32,071 nt of DNA, taken from the NCBI GenBank assembly GCA_947630305.1, contig CANRHC010000007.1:1-32071 (forward strand). Direction: 5' to 3'. The position numbers and the translations under genes were made by a program. Source of the DNA: an uncultured Bacilli bacterium. GTDB taxonomy: Bacteria > Bacillota_I > Bacilli_A > RF39 > UBA660. Below are positions 13,657-22,619 of the stretch, in pieces; the stretch's first letter is position 1; every line of letters starts with the position of its first letter. The notes below the pieces were generated by a model. That model searched no databases and had not been told where the DNA came from. It saw nothing but the letters and a program-made list of their open reading frames with translations.

Positions 13657-14319
13657 GTGAGAAAAATTTTAATTATTTTGATTGTCTTTTTAATGGTAAC
13701 TGGTTGTGGTAGTAAAAATTTTAAAAAAGAATATGAATCTCTTAATGGTGAGACTAATTATCGTGAAATATCTATTCCTAAGAAAAATCCGATTGTTTAT
13801 TCTAGTGCTTCTGAGGTAATTTCTAAAATCAAAAATAATGAAACTTTTTATGTTTATTTTGGTTCTTCTTATTGTCCTTGGTGTCGAAGTGTAATTGAAA
13901 AAGCTCTTGAAGTAGCAAATAATAATAATATTGACAAAATATATTATGTAGATATTTGGGATGGTGCTCATAACGAGATATTGCGTGATACTTTTGAATT
14001 AAATGAAAAAGGTGAAGCTGTAGCAACTAAATTAGGTACTAATGATTATTACGAATTATTAAAATTATTTGATAATGTTTTAGATGAATATACTTTAACT
14101 AATGAAGATAATCAGAAAGTATCTACTAATGAAAAAAGAATTTTTGCTCCAACTTTTATTAGTATAGTTGATGGTAAAGCTAAGAAAAAAACAACTGGTA
14201 TTTCTTCTTTACAAAAAAAATCTCAAGATGAATTAACTGATGAGATTAAAAAAGATGAAGAAGAACAATTTCAAAAATTTTTTACTGAAGATGGTTTATG
14301 TCAAGATGAAAGTTGTTAA
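13657..14319 (+). CDS. Thioredoxin-fold lipoprotein with CPWC motif, 220 aa
   Basis: A lipoprotein signal peptide (MRKILIILIVFLMVTGC) gives C17 as the lipidated cysteine, so the protein sits on the outer face of the membrane. A thioredoxin-like domain follows with the redox pair C73 and C76 in SSYCPWCRS and the expected cis-proline region FAPTFISI. A thiol oxidoreductase or disulfide-handling role is likely. Two further cysteines lie at the extreme C terminus (C215, C220 in CQDESC), unusual for a simple thioredoxin. The start is GTG at 13657 behind AAGGAAGTG. It lies alone between SDR and Bax-inhibitor-like genes. Confidence 0.85.
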   Translation: MRKILIILIVFLMVTGCGSKNFKKEYESLNGETNYREISIPKKNPIVYSSASEVISKIKNNETFYVYFGSSYCPWCRSVIEKALEVANNNNIDKIYYVDIWDGAHNEILRDTFELNEKGEAVATKLGTNDYYELLKLFDNVLDEYTLTNEDNQKVSTNEKRIFAPTFISIVDGKAKKKTTGISSLQKKSQDELTDEIKKDEEEQFQKFFTEDGLCQDESC

Positions 14320-14328
14320 TTTTGATGT

Positions 14329-14357
14329 TTTACATATTAAAGTATAAATGATATAAT
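14329..14357 (+). promoter_or_regulatory. Promoter of the Bax-inhibitor-like gene
   Basis: TTTACA (14329-14334), 17 bases, TATAAT (14352-14357), a strong SigA-type match. AAGGAGG and the gene start follow within 27 bases. Confidence 0.75.
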
Positions 14358-14383
14358 ATGATATAACAAGGAGGGAAAAATTA

Positions 14384-15031
14384 ATGGAAAATAGGATTAT
14401 GCCTAAAGTATTTGGTTGGATGTTTATTGGTTTACTTGTAACTTTTATTACTGGATTTGTTGTTTATAATAGTCCTCAAATGATTGAAACTATTTTTAGT
14501 ACAGGTTGGTTTTTTGGAATTATCATTGCTGAATTAGTTTTAGTAGTGATGCTTTCTGCTCGTTTAAGGAAAATGAGTCCTACTACAGCTAAGATATGTT
14601 TTATTTTATATTCATTTGTAAGTGGTTTAACATTTTCAACGGTTTTTATTACTTATGATGTTTTTTCAATAATGTGGGTTTTCTTTTTAGCTGCTGCTAT
14701 TTTTGGAATATTTGCTGTTATAGGTTCAACTACTAAAAAAGATTTAACTAAAATAGGAAGTTATTTACTGATGAGCTTGGTAGGAATTATTCTTTGTACC
14801 ATTTTAAATATTTTCTTTAAATGGGAATCTTTTGATTTAATTCTATCAATTATTATTATTTTAGTCTTTATTGGCTTTACTGCATATGATGTTCAAAAAA
14901 TTAAATTTTTAAGTGAATCAAATGCAATTTCTGAAGAAAATCTTGCTATTTATGGGGCTTTAGAATTATATTTAGATTTTATTAATATTTTCTTAGAATT
15001 GCTTCAATTATTTGGCAAGAGAGATAATTAA
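14384..15031 (+). CDS. Bax inhibitor-1/YccA family membrane protein
   Basis: About seven hydrophobic segments across 215 residues. The conserved C-terminal part is present: FIGFTAYDVQKIKFL (about 162-176), with the Asp that in BsYetJ belongs to a pH-sensing pair, and ALELYLDFINIFLELLQLFG near the end. Family members are membrane proteins that leak calcium (YetJ) or act on membrane-protein turnover by FtsH (YccA); ftsH lies further along this window but not in the same transcript. Its own promoter (14329-14357) and terminator (15032-15063) make it a single-gene unit. Confidence 0.9.
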   Translation: MENRIMPKVFGWMFIGLLVTFITGFVVYNSPQMIETIFSTGWFFGIIIAELVLVVMLSARLRKMSPTTAKICFILYSFVSGLTFSTVFITYDVFSIMWVFFLAAAIFGIFAVIGSTTKKDLTKIGSYLLMSLVGIILCTILNIFFKWESFDLILSIIIILVFIGFTAYDVQKIKFLSESNAISEENLAIYGALELYLDFINIFLELLQLFGKRDN

Positions 15032-15063
15032 AAACATTAATTTTAACGTTGATGTTTTTTTTT
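15032..15063 (+). terminator. Intrinsic terminator after the Bax-inhibitor-like gene
   Basis: AAACATTAA (15032-15040) pairs with TTGATGTTT (15049-15057), one T-G wobble, then a T-run. Confidence 0.75.
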
Positions 15064-15106
15064 AAAAAGTATGATAAAATAATTATTAGAAAGGAATGAT
15101 TGATAA

Positions 15107-15982
15107 ATGGCTAAGGCCCAAGTATATTTTATTAAAGAAATTAATTCATCAAATCTTGTTAAAATTTTTGATGCTTTAGGTAAAGAATTAAATGGTAAAG
15201 TTGCAATTAAAGTGCATTCAGGTGAGGAAGGAAACCAAAATTATCTTAAACCTGAATTTATGCAAGAAATTGTTAAACATTTAAATGGTACGATAGTAGA
15301 ATGTAATACTGCTTATGATGGAGCAAGAGATACTACTATAAAGCATTTAGAATTATTAAAAAATCACGAATGGACTAAATATTATAATGTTGATTTATTA
15401 GATAGTGAAGATGATGTTACTTTAGAGATTTTAAATGGTAAAGTAATTAAGGAAAATTATGTTGGTAAAAATTTGTTAAATTATGATTCTATGTTAGTTT
15501 TATCTCATTTTAAAGGTCATCCAATGGGTGGTTATGGTGGAGCTTTAAAACAATTATCTATTGGTTTAGCTTCAAGTAAAGGAAAAAGATTTATTCATTG
15601 TTGTGGTCATAATGGTAGTTATGAGGATATGTTTAATCAAAAACAAGAAGAATTTTTAGAAGCAATGGCTGATGCTGCGTCATCTGTGGTTAATCATTTT
15701 AAAGGAAATATTGCTTATATTAATGTTATGGCTAATATGTCTGTTGATTGTGATTGTTGCAATGTTGCTGAAGATCCTTGTATGAAAGATATTGGTATTT
15801 TAGCTAGTCTTGATCCTGTTGCGATTGATCAAGCTTGTATTGATTTGGTTAAAAAATCTGATGATCCTGGACGTGATCATTTACTTGAAAGGATTAATTC
15901 AAGGATGGGTACTCATACTATTGATGCTGCTTATGAATTAGGTATAGGTGATAGGGAATACGAATTAATTGAAATTGCTTAG
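15107..15982 (+). CDS. DUF362 protein, putative iron-sulfur protein, 291 aa
   Basis: Member of the DUF362 family, cytoplasmic proteins of unknown biochemical role, often linked with iron-sulfur metabolism in anaerobes. Family features seen: KVAIKVHSGEEGNQNYLKP (about residues 31-49), a GGYGGALKQLSIGLAS segment (about 142-157), HCCGH (about 164-168), the cysteine group C215-x-C217-C218 with C225, and GILASLDPVAIDQACIDL. The cysteines are likely cluster ligands; this version lacks the ferredoxin domain that some members carry. AAAGGAATG precedes the ATG; flanked by terminators, so a single-gene unit. Confidence 0.86.
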   Translation: MAKAQVYFIKEINSSNLVKIFDALGKELNGKVAIKVHSGEEGNQNYLKPEFMQEIVKHLNGTIVECNTAYDGARDTTIKHLELLKNHEWTKYYNVDLLDSEDDVTLEILNGKVIKENYVGKNLLNYDSMLVLSHFKGHPMGGYGGALKQLSIGLASSKGKRFIHCCGHNGSYEDMFNQKQEEFLEAMADAASSVVNHFKGNIAYINVMANMSVDCDCCNVAEDPCMKDIGILASLDPVAIDQACIDLVKKSDDPGRDHLLERINSRMGTHTIDAAYELGIGDREYELIEIA

Positions 15983-16011
15983 ATTGGTATAAAATATCAA
16001 TCTTTTTTTTT
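15981..16011 (+). terminator. Intrinsic terminator after the DUF362 gene
   Basis: AGATTGGTAT (15981-15990) pairs with ATATCAATCT (15994-16003), one G-T wobble, AAA loop, followed by a run of T. It overlaps the stop codon. Confidence 0.85.
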
Positions 16012-16020
16012 CTTTTTATC

Positions 16021-16049
16021 TTTAATAAATATTTAAAATCCTTTATAAT
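16021..16049 (+). promoter_or_regulatory. Probable promoter of prfB
   Basis: TATAAT (16044-16049) is clear; the -35 candidate TTTAAT (16021-16026) at 17 bases is weak. It stands between the DUF362 terminator and the prfB start. Confidence 0.5.
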
Positions 16050-16072
16050 AACTGTAGAAGGGATGATTTAAG

Positions 16073-17156
16073 ATGATTGAACAAAAAATAAAGGAATTAA
16101 TTAATAAAAGTGACCAGTTAAGGAGGTCACTTTGACATAGATGGTAAAGAGCAAAAAATTAAAGAGTTAGAAAGTCTTACATTTGATCCTAATTTTTGGT
16201 CTGATTTAAAGGAGTCATCAAAGGTAAGTAAAGAATTAACTGCTTTGAAAAAAATTTGTGATGATTTAAATGGTATTCAAAAATCTTTAGTGGATAATTT
16301 AGAGCTTATCAACATTTTATCTTTAGAAGAATTAGATTTACTTGCAAATGATATTAATATTTTAGAACAAAAATTAAATGATTTAGAAATTAATACTGTT
16401 TTAAATAATGAATTTGATGATTGTGATTGTTATTTGGAGATTCATCCTGGTGCTGGTGGTACTGAGTCATGTGATTGGGCTAGTATGCTTTTAAGGATGT
16501 ATGAACATTTTTGCGATAAGTTTGGTTATGTTTATGAGGTTATTGATGAGCAAAAGGGTGATGAAGCTGGTATTAAAAGTGTTGTTATTTTAATTAAGGG
16601 TTCTTATGCTTATGGTTATTTAAAAAATGAGATTGGTGTTCATCGTTTGGTTAGGATTTCGCCTTTTGATTCAAATAAAAGGCGTCATACTTCTTTTGCG
16701 TCTGTGTCTATTACTCCTTTAATTGATCAGGATATTAATTTGGATATTAAAGAAAGTGATTTAAAGATTGATGTGTATCATTCTAGTGGTGCAGGTGGTC
16801 AGTCTGTTAATACTTCTAATAGTGCGGTTCGAATTACTCATTTGCCTACTAATATTGTTGTTACTTGTCAAAATGAGCGTAGTCAATTAAAAAATAAGGA
16901 TCAGGCGATGAAGTTATTGATGAGTAAATTGTATCAATTGGAACGATTAAAAAAGGATGAAGAGTTGGCTAAGATAAAGGGTGAAAATATTAATATTGAT
17001 TTTGGTAGTCAGATTCGTAGTTATGTTTTAGAACCTTATAAGCAGGTTAAGGATTTGCGAAGTGGTTATACTACTAGTAATGTTGATAAGGTTTTGGATG
17101 GTGATATTTTAGAGATGATGAAATCGGTGTTATTGGAAAGGATTGAAAATGAATAG
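16073..17156 (+). CDS. prfB: Peptide chain release factor 2, made through a +1 programmed frameshift
   Basis: Release factor 2 ends translation at UAA and UGA. The gene is in two phases: ATG 16073 to CTT 16132 (20 codons), an in-frame TGA (16133-16135), then after skipping one T the frame from GAC 16134 runs to the stop at 17156, giving 360 residues. Seen in the second part: the GGQ motif in HSSGAGGQSVNTSNS that triggers peptide release, and the SPF tripeptide in RISPFDSNKRRHTSF that reads the stop codon. The first product also has the expected start MIEQKIKELINKSDQLRRSL. When RF2 is scarce, ribosomes shift at the TGA and more RF2 is made. Its end overlaps the YitT gene by 8 bases. Confidence 0.96.
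16121..16136 (+). promoter_or_regulatory. prfB: RF2 programmed frameshift site
   Basis: The internal Shine-Dalgarno-like AGGAGG (16121-16126) is followed by three bases and the slip sequence CTT-TGA-C (16130-16136), the arrangement known from most bacterial prfB genes. Confidence 0.96.
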
Positions 17157-18001
17157 GAGTTTAAAGAAGTATTTTAGTGTTATTGTTGGTTTATTATTGA
17201 TGGCTTTAAGTTTTAATTTTTTTCAAGCCCCTTTTAATTTGGCATCAGGTGGTGTTACTGGTTTATCAATTATTGTGAAGGATTTTTTGCCTATTAATGA
17301 GGGTTTGTTTATTTTTATTGTTAATCAGTCTTTAATTATTCTTAGTTTTTTAGTGTTAGGTAAGAAGAAAACTTTAAATACTATTTTGGGTTCTATTTTG
17401 TTGCCTGTTTTTATTTCTTTGACTGCTTTTTTAAATGATTTTATATCTTTTGGCGATTTGGATTATATTTTGATTGCTATTATTGGTGGTGTTATTCAAG
17501 GTGTTGGTTTAGGTTTAATATATAAAAATGGTTTTACTTCTGGTGGTACGGATATTTTGAATCAGATTTTTGAGGTAAAGTATAAGGTGCCGATTAATAA
17601 GTCTATTATTATTATTGATGGTTTTATTGTTCTTTTGTCTTTTATTGTTTATGGTATTCCAACGATGGTTTATTCTTTTATTATGTTGGTTACTTTAAGT
17701 GTTGTATCTAATAAGACTATTTTGGAGTTAGATCAAAATAAGGTTTTATATATATACTGAGGAGTCTTTAAAGGTTAAGGATTTTTTGACTGAGAATTTT
17801 GGTTATGATTTAACTATTTTTAATTCTATTGGTGGTTTTAGTCAGAAGCGTAAGAAAATGTATATGTGTTGTGTTAGTACAAAGGATTATTATGTTATTA
17901 AAGAGGGTATATTGTTTATAGATCCTAAAGCGTTTATTGTTATTACGAATGCTTATGAGCAGAAGAATGCTAATGTTTTGTTAAGAAGTTCTAGAAAATA
18001 G
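17149..18001 (+). pseudogene. YitT/DUF2179 family membrane protein, frame broken at 17758
   Basis: The first part (17149-17760) has about five or six hydrophobic segments with the YitT features SFNFFQAPFNLASGGVTGLS (about 20-39) and GFTSGGTDIL. It stops at TGA 17758-17760 just as the soluble DUF2179 domain starts. The frame one base ahead continues without a gap from GAG 17759 to the TAG ending at 18001 and encodes the rest (EESLKVKDFLTENFGYDLTI through FIDPKAFIVITNAYE). A one-base change in TATATATAC, a sequencing error, or a +1 shift at TAC-TGA-G (as in the prfB gene just upstream) would each explain it. Function of the family is not firmly known. ATG 17149 follows AAAGGA and overlaps prfB. 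Confidence 0.85.
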
Positions 18002-18062
18002 GGGCTTGTCAAGTGTTGTTTTAGTTGCTAAAATAAGGATGTTTTTAAAAGGAGTCTTGCTG

Positions 18063-19376
18063 ATGTTGGATTTAATTAAAGATAATAATAAGATTATTGT
18101 GGCAACTTCTGGTGGGCCTGATTCTATGTTTCTTTTAAATGAGTTAGTTAAGGTGCAAAAGGTTATGAATCTTTCTTTAGTTGTTGCGCATGTTAATCAT
18201 AATACACGGGTTGAATGTGATGATGAAGCAAGATTTGTTAAGGATTTTTGTGAAAAACATAGTTTGGTATTTGAATTATTAAAGATAAAAAAGTATGTTA
18301 AGGGTCATTTTACGGAAGGTGAAGCTAGGAATATTCGAATTAATTTTTTCAAAGAGTTGATTAATAAGTATCATTATGATTATGTTGTTACGGCTCATCA
18401 TGCTGATGATTTGATGGAAACTATTTTAATGAAGTTAATTAGAGGTAGTACCTTGGATGCTATAAGTGGGATTAAGATGGTTGAGGTTATTGATGGTGTT
18501 GTTTTTAAAAGACCGTTGTTGTTTTTTAGTAAAAATGAGATTTTTGATGGTTTGAAAAAAGATGGTGTTAGTTATTGTATTGATTATACTAATTATCAAG
18601 AATCTCATTTAAGAAATCGGATTCGAAAGAGAATTTTACCTGTTTTAAAACAAGAGGATGTTCATGTTGATAAGAAGTTTTTGAAGTTTAGTGTTGAATT
18701 ACAGGAAATGATGGAATATCTAAATAGGAAATTGGATATAATAAATAAAGATATTAATAAAGATTATTTTATTGATTTGAAGAAGTTTAATGCTTTGGAG
18801 TTATTTATTAAGAAGGAGTATTTGAAAAAAATTTTTAAGGAGATATATGGTGTTGATGTTGTTAAGTTAAATGAGAAGAATTATTTTGATGTGATTAATT
18901 ACTTGGGTGGTGTTAAGAGGAAAAATTATTTTGATTTGCCTTGTTCTTATATTGTGGAAGTTAATAAAGATTTTTTTCATATTGTTAAGAAAGTTAAGCA
19001 TGAAGATTTTTTTATTCTTTGTACTGATATGGTTTTATTAAAAGATGGTGTTTTGCTTAAAAAGGATAGTTATGGTAGTAAGAGTAATTTTGAGATTCAT
19101 TTGAGTTTGAAGGATGTTGTGTTGCCTTTGTATTTAACTAATCGTAAACCGGGGATGAGGATGGTTGTTAAGAATATGAATGGTAGTAAAAAGGTTAAGG
19201 ACATTTTAATTGATGAACATGTTTTGCCTAGTGAAAAAGATGATGTTATGATTATGGTTGATGCTTGTGGGAAGGTTTTATGGATTTTAGGTTTGAAAAA
19301 ATCTCAATATGATTTAGACAAAAATGAAAAGTGTGATATAATATATAAATACGAAAGAAAGGAATTATTAAAATGA
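18063..19376 (+). CDS. tilS: tRNA(Ile)-lysidine synthetase TilS
   Basis: Modifies cytidine 34 of the CAU-anticodon isoleucine tRNA to lysidine, using ATP and lysine; essential for decoding AUA, a common codon in this AT-rich genome. The N-terminal PP-loop SGGPDS (about residues 16-21) and HHADDLMETILMKLIRGS are visible. The C-terminal region (LYLTNRKPGMRM, VKDILIDEHVLPSEKD, LWILGLKKS) matches the TilS C domain. Start ATG 18063 after AAAAGGAG (18047-18054) is preferred over more distant upstream options. The stop overlaps ftsH as ATGA; tilS and ftsH are linked in most Firmicutes, normally with hpt between, absent here. Confidence 0.93.
   Translation: MLDLIKDNNKIIVATSGGPDSMFLLNELVKVQKVMNLSLVVAHVNHNTRVECDDEARFVKDFCEKHSLVFELLKIKKYVKGHFTEGEARNIRINFFKELINKYHYDYVVTAHHADDLMETILMKLIRGSTLDAISGIKMVEVIDGVVFKRPLLFFSKNEIFDGLKKDGVSYCIDYTNYQESHLRNRIRKRILPVLKQEDVHVDKKFLKFSVELQEMMEYLNRKLDIINKDINKDYFIDLKKFNALELFIKKEYLKKIFKEIYGVDVVKLNEKNYFDVINYLGGVKRKNYFDLPCSYIVEVNKDFFHIVKKVKHEDFFILCTDMVLLKDGVLLKKDSYGSKSNFEIHLSLKDVVLPLYLTNRKPGMRMVVKNMNGSKKVKDILIDEHVLPSEKDDVMIMVDACGKVLWILGLKKSQYDLDKNEKCDIIYKYERKELLK
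19314..19342 (+). promoter_or_regulatory. Promoter of ftsH inside the tilS end
   Basis: TTAGAC (19314-19319), 17 bases, TATAAT (19337-19342), 30 bases before the ftsH ATG. ftsH may thus be transcribed separately as well as with tilS. Confidence 0.55.
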
Positions 19377-21238
19377 AAAAAACTAATAGTAATACATTGA
19401 AAAATTTGTTTCCATATTTAATTCTTATTTTGGTTATTTTTGTGATATTGAATGTTTTAAATATGGGTAGGACTATAACTAAGGAGATTACAACTGGTGA
19501 GTTGATGGCTGAGATTGCTAATAAGACTGTAACGGAGATTTCTATTACTCCTAGTGCTGAGGAAAGTATTTATTATGTTGAAGGTAAGTTGTCTTCTTAT
19601 AATGATAATGAGGTGTTTAAGGCTAAGGTTGTTGATGCTGAGTTAAATAGTATTGTTAAGTATGCTGAGGCTAATAATTTGAAGGTATATGAGACTAATG
19701 CTGATCCTGGTAAGGTTTCATGGGTATATATTTTGATAAATATTTTGCCGTTAGTTATTTTAGTTGGGGCAACGTATTTTATCTTTGTTAAAATGGCTAA
19801 TACTAATAAGGGTTCTATGGATTTTGGTAAGAGTCGGGCAAAGTTGAGTGAGAATGGTGGTAAGGTTAGGTTTTCTGATGTTGCCGGTTTGAAAGAGGAA
19901 AAAGAAGAGGTTGCTGAGTTAATTGATTTTTTGAAAAGTCCAAAGAAGTTTCAAAAGTTGGGGGCTAGAATTCCTAAGGGTGTTTTGTTAGTTGGTCCTC
20001 CTGGAACTGGTAAGACTTTACTTGCTAAGGCTGTTGCTGGTGAAGCTAATGTACCATTTTATTTTATTAGTGGTTCTGATTTTGTAGAGTTATTTGTTGG
20101 TGTTGGTGCATCTAGGGTTCGTGATATGTTTAAAGAGGCTAAGCGGAATGCTCCTTGTTTGATATTTATTGATGAGATTGATGCTGTTGGTCGTCAAAGG
20201 GGTTCTGGAATTGGTGGAGGTCATGATGAACGTGAGCAAACTCTTAATCAGTTGTTAACTGAGATGGATGGTTTTGGTGCTAATGAGGGTATTATTATTA
20301 TTGCTGCTACGAATCGTCCTGATGTTTTGGATCCTGCTTTGCTTCGTCCTGGACGTTTTGATCGTCAAGTAACTGTTAGTCTTCCTGATACTGAGGAGCG
20401 AGAGGCTATTTTGAAGGTTCATGCTAGGGATAAGATTTTAGCTAAGGATGTTGATTTAAAAAGTATTAGTCGTCGAACTTCTGGTTTTAGTGGAGCTGAT
20501 TTGGAGAATTTACTTAATGAAGCTGCTTTACTTGCGGTAAGAAAGAATCAAGATAATATTACGATTAAGGATATTGATGAGGCTACGGATCGGGTATTAA
20601 TGGGTCCGGCTAAGGTTTCAAGAAAATTAAGTGATAATATTAAATGGTTAACTGCTGTTCATGAATCTGGTCATGCTGTGATTGGTTTGAAATTAAAGGA
20701 TGCTATGGAAGTTCAAAAAATAACGATTATTCCTCGTGGTATGGCTGGTGGTTATACTGCTTATACTCCTAAAGAGGATAATATTAGTCGTTATACTAAA
20801 CGTGAGATGATTGCGATGATTACTAGCACTTTGGCTGGTCGGGCTAGTGAAGAGTTGTTTTTGGATGATATTACTACTGGTGCTAGTGATGATTTTAAAC
20901 GGGCTACTGAGCTTGCTAGGAGTATGGTTACTGAATATGGGATGTCTGATTTAGGACCTATGCGTTATGAATCTTCTAGTGAAAATGTTTTTTTAGGAAG
21001 AGATTATAATAAAACTAAAAATTATTCTGATCAGGTTGCTTTGGAGATTGATCAAGCATCAAGAAAGATTATTAATGAGTGTTATGATAATGCTAAAAAG
21101 ATTTTAAAAGATAATAAGAAGTTAGTTATGCAATTAGCTAATACTTTGATTGAAAGAGAGACTATTACTAAGGAAGAGATTGATCAGGTTGTTAAGTATG
21201 GTAAATTATCTGATGATGTTTCTGGTGATGAAAATTAG
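19373..21238 (+). CDS. ftsH: ATP-dependent zinc metalloprotease FtsH
   Basis: Membrane-bound AAA+ protease that degrades misfolded membrane proteins and regulatory proteins. Two membrane helices (about 11-29 and 116-140) flank the periplasmic part. The AAA module has Walker A GPPGTGKT (about 207-214), Walker B with [11 protein letters not shown], the pore loop FVGVG and the second region of homology ([20 protein letters not shown]). The zinc site HESGH is at 430-434. The 621-residue length is normal. AAAGGAATT precedes the ATG, which overlaps the tilS stop. A terminator follows. Confidence 0.97.
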   Translation: MKKTNSNTLKNLFPYLILILVIFVILNVLNMGRTITKEITTGELMAEIANKTVTEISITPSAEESIYYVEGKLSSYNDNEVFKAKVVDAELNSIVKYAEANNLKVYETNADPGKVSWVYILINILPLVILVGATYFIFVKMANTNKGSMDFGKSRAKLSENGGKVRFSDVAGLKEEKEEVAELIDFLKSPKKFQKLGARIPKGVLLVGPPGTGKTLLAKAVAGEANVPFYFISGSDFVELFVGVGASRVRDMFKEAKRNAPCLIFIDEIDAVGRQRGSGIGGGHDEREQTLNQLLTEMDGFGANEGIIIIAATNRPDVLDPALLRPGRFDRQVTVSLPDTEEREAILKVHARDKILAKDVDLKSISRRTSGFSGADLENLLNEAALLAVRKNQDNITIKDIDEATDRVLMGPAKVSRKLSDNIKWLTAVHESGHAVIGLKLKDAMEVQKITIIPRGMAGGYTAYTPKEDNISRYTKREMIAMITSTLAGRASEELFLDDITTGASDDFKRATELARSMVTEYGMSDLGPMRYESSSENVFLGRDYNKTKNYSDQVALEIDQASRKIINECYDNAKKILKDNKKLVMQLANTLIERETITKEEIDQVVKYGKLSDDVSGDEN

Positions 21239-21265
21239 AATTTGTTAAGTCAAGTTCTTTTTTTT
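21238..21265 (+). terminator. Intrinsic terminator after ftsH
   Basis: GAATTTG (21238-21244) pairs with CAAGTTC (21251-21257), one T-G wobble, followed by a run of T. Confidence 0.7.
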
Positions 21266-21271
21266 GTCTTT

Positions 21272-21300
21272 TTGCATCTTTCTTTTTTTTATAGTATAAT
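21272..21300 (+). promoter_or_regulatory. Probable promoter of the rlmB-sigH series
   Basis: TATAAT (21295-21300) is perfect; TTGCAT (21272-21277) at 17 bases is a partial -35 match. Start codon of the methyltransferase at 21316. Confidence 0.55.
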
Positions 21301-21315
21301 TGTGTCGGTGGTTGT

Positions 21316-21993
21316 ATGCTTTCTTATGGTAAAAATGTTTTATTTGGTACTGATCCTAAGTTGATTAAAAAGGTTTATGTTAGTAGTCATTTGAAAGATA
21401 AAAAGGTGATGGATTATTTAAGGGATAATCATCTTCATTATGATATTTTGCCTCTTGATGTTATTAATAAGAGGTGTCATGGTAATCATCAAGGTATTTT
21501 GATTTTAAGGGATGATTATTGTTATGCTTCTATTGATGATGTTTTGTCTTTAAATTTTATTGTTATTTTGGATCATTTAGAGGATCCTCATAATTTTGGG
21601 GCTATTATTAGAACTTGTGAGGCTGCTGGGGTTAAGGGTCTTATTATTCCGAAGGATAGAAGTGTAAGTGTTAATGATACTGTTATTAAAACTAGTGCTG
21701 GTACTACTGATTTTGTTAAAATATGTCAGGTTACTAATTTGGTTAATACGATTAAGTTGTTGAAGAAGTGTGGTTTTTTTGTTTATGGTTCGATTATGGA
21801 TGGTAAGGATTATAATTTGATTGATTATTCTTTGAAAAAGGTTTTGGTTATTGGTAATGAAGGTAAGGGTATTACGCCTTTGGTTTTGAAAAATTGTGAT
21901 GAATTGGTAGGGGTTCCTATGAATGGTAAGGTAAATAGTTTGAATGCATCTGTTGCTACTGCTTTGTTAATATATAAAATGGAGGGTTTGTAG
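21316..21993 (+). CDS. rlmB: SpoU-type RNA 2'-O-methyltransferase, RlmB/YacO-like
   Basis: SPOUT-fold methyltransferase using S-adenosylmethionine; the RlmB members methylate G2251 (E. coli number) in 23S rRNA. The three family motifs are present: LDHLEDPHNFGAIIRTCEAA (about 85-104), VIGNEGKGI and VPMNGKVNSLNASVATALL. An N-terminal substrate-binding domain with CHGNHQG is retained. The 225-residue length is slightly short. The next gene is SigH-like, as in the Bacillus yacO-yacP-sigH order, which supports YacO identity over TrmH or other paralogues. Stop and next start share a base. Confidence 0.88.
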   Translation: MLSYGKNVLFGTDPKLIKKVYVSSHLKDKKVMDYLRDNHLHYDILPLDVINKRCHGNHQGILILRDDYCYASIDDVLSLNFIVILDHLEDPHNFGAIIRTCEAAGVKGLIIPKDRSVSVNDTVIKTSAGTTDFVKICQVTNLVNTIKLLKKCGFFVYGSIMDGKDYNLIDYSLKKVLVIGNEGKGITPLVLKNCDELVGVPMNGKVNSLNASVATALLIYKMEGL

Positions 21994-22619
21994 TGAAATA
22001 TAATAATGAAGAGATTAGTGAGGTTTATAATATGGTTTGTGAATCTAATGAGGAGTCTTTGGAAAAACTATATGATTATTGTGAACCGCAAATTAAGTAT
22101 ATGTTAAAGAAGTATGCTAATGCTGCTTTAAAGTATGGTATTGATTATAATGATTTTGAACAGGAGGCTCTTTTGGCTTTTACTAATGCTTTAAAAAATT
22201 ATGATGAGAATAAGGATGCTGGTTTGAAGACTTTTGTTAGTTTGTGTGTGGAAAGAAGATTGATTAAGGTTATTCAGATGAGTAAGACTTATAAGAATAA
22301 GTTAAATAATGATAAGTTGTCTTTAGATTATGATTATGGTAGTGGTGTTTTATTGAAAGATGTTTTGGCGGATAATGATGCTGATCCTTATGTTAAGTTT
22401 AGTGAAGAGGATTTTTTGGAGCATATTAAAATTAAGATAAAGCATTTATTGTCTAATTTTGAGTATCAGGTGTATGAGTATTTAATTTTGGGATTAAATT
22501 ATATAGAAATTGCTAAAAAGCTTGACAAAAATCCTAAACAAATTGATAATACTATACAAAGGATAAAGAAAAAGATAAGAATGATAGTAAAGGAAGATGA
22601 AGATGAAGAGAAAGATTAA
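21993..22619 (+). CDS. sigH: Sigma-70 family factor, SigH-like, 208 aa
   Basis: Small alternative sigma factor. Region 2 is about residues 27-100 (IDYNDFEQEALLAFTNALKN as region 2.1-2.2, then TFVSLCVERRLIKVI), and region 4 lies at about 150-200 (LSNFEYQVYEYLILGLNYIE, then a helix-turn-helix). SigH drives early sporulation and competence in Bacillus and competence-like genes elsewhere; no sporulation gene is visible here, so its regulon is open. Identity as SigH rests on size and its place after the yacO-like gene. Starts with GTG, overlapping the previous stop; GGAGGG lies before it. Ends in an acidic tail. Confidence 0.82.
   Translation: MKYNNEEISEVYNMVCESNEESLEKLYDYCEPQIKYMLKKYANAALKYGIDYNDFEQEALLAFTNALKNYDENKDAGLKTFVSLCVERRLIKVIQMSKTYKNKLNNDKLSLDYDYGSGVLLKDVLADNDADPYVKFSEEDFLEHIKIKIKHLLSNFEYQVYEYLILGLNYIEIAKKLDKNPKQIDNTIQRIKKKIRMIVKEDEDEEKD

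Noticed and set aside
13690-14026. Two overlapping open frames on the - strand inside the thioredoxin-fold lipoprotein
   Set aside because: Low-complexity Ile/Tyr/Phe- or His/Leu-rich translations typical of antisense AT-rich DNA.
16133-16135. Stop codon that might mark prfB as a pseudogene
   Set aside because: The AGGAGG spacer CTT-TGA-C context is the standard RF2 programmed frameshift.
17758-17760. TGA in the YitT gene read as Trp or selenocysteine
   Set aside because: The same frame after the TGA does not continue the YitT domain and soon meets TAA; only the +1 frame does. prfB and genuine TGA stops also argue against recoding of UGA.
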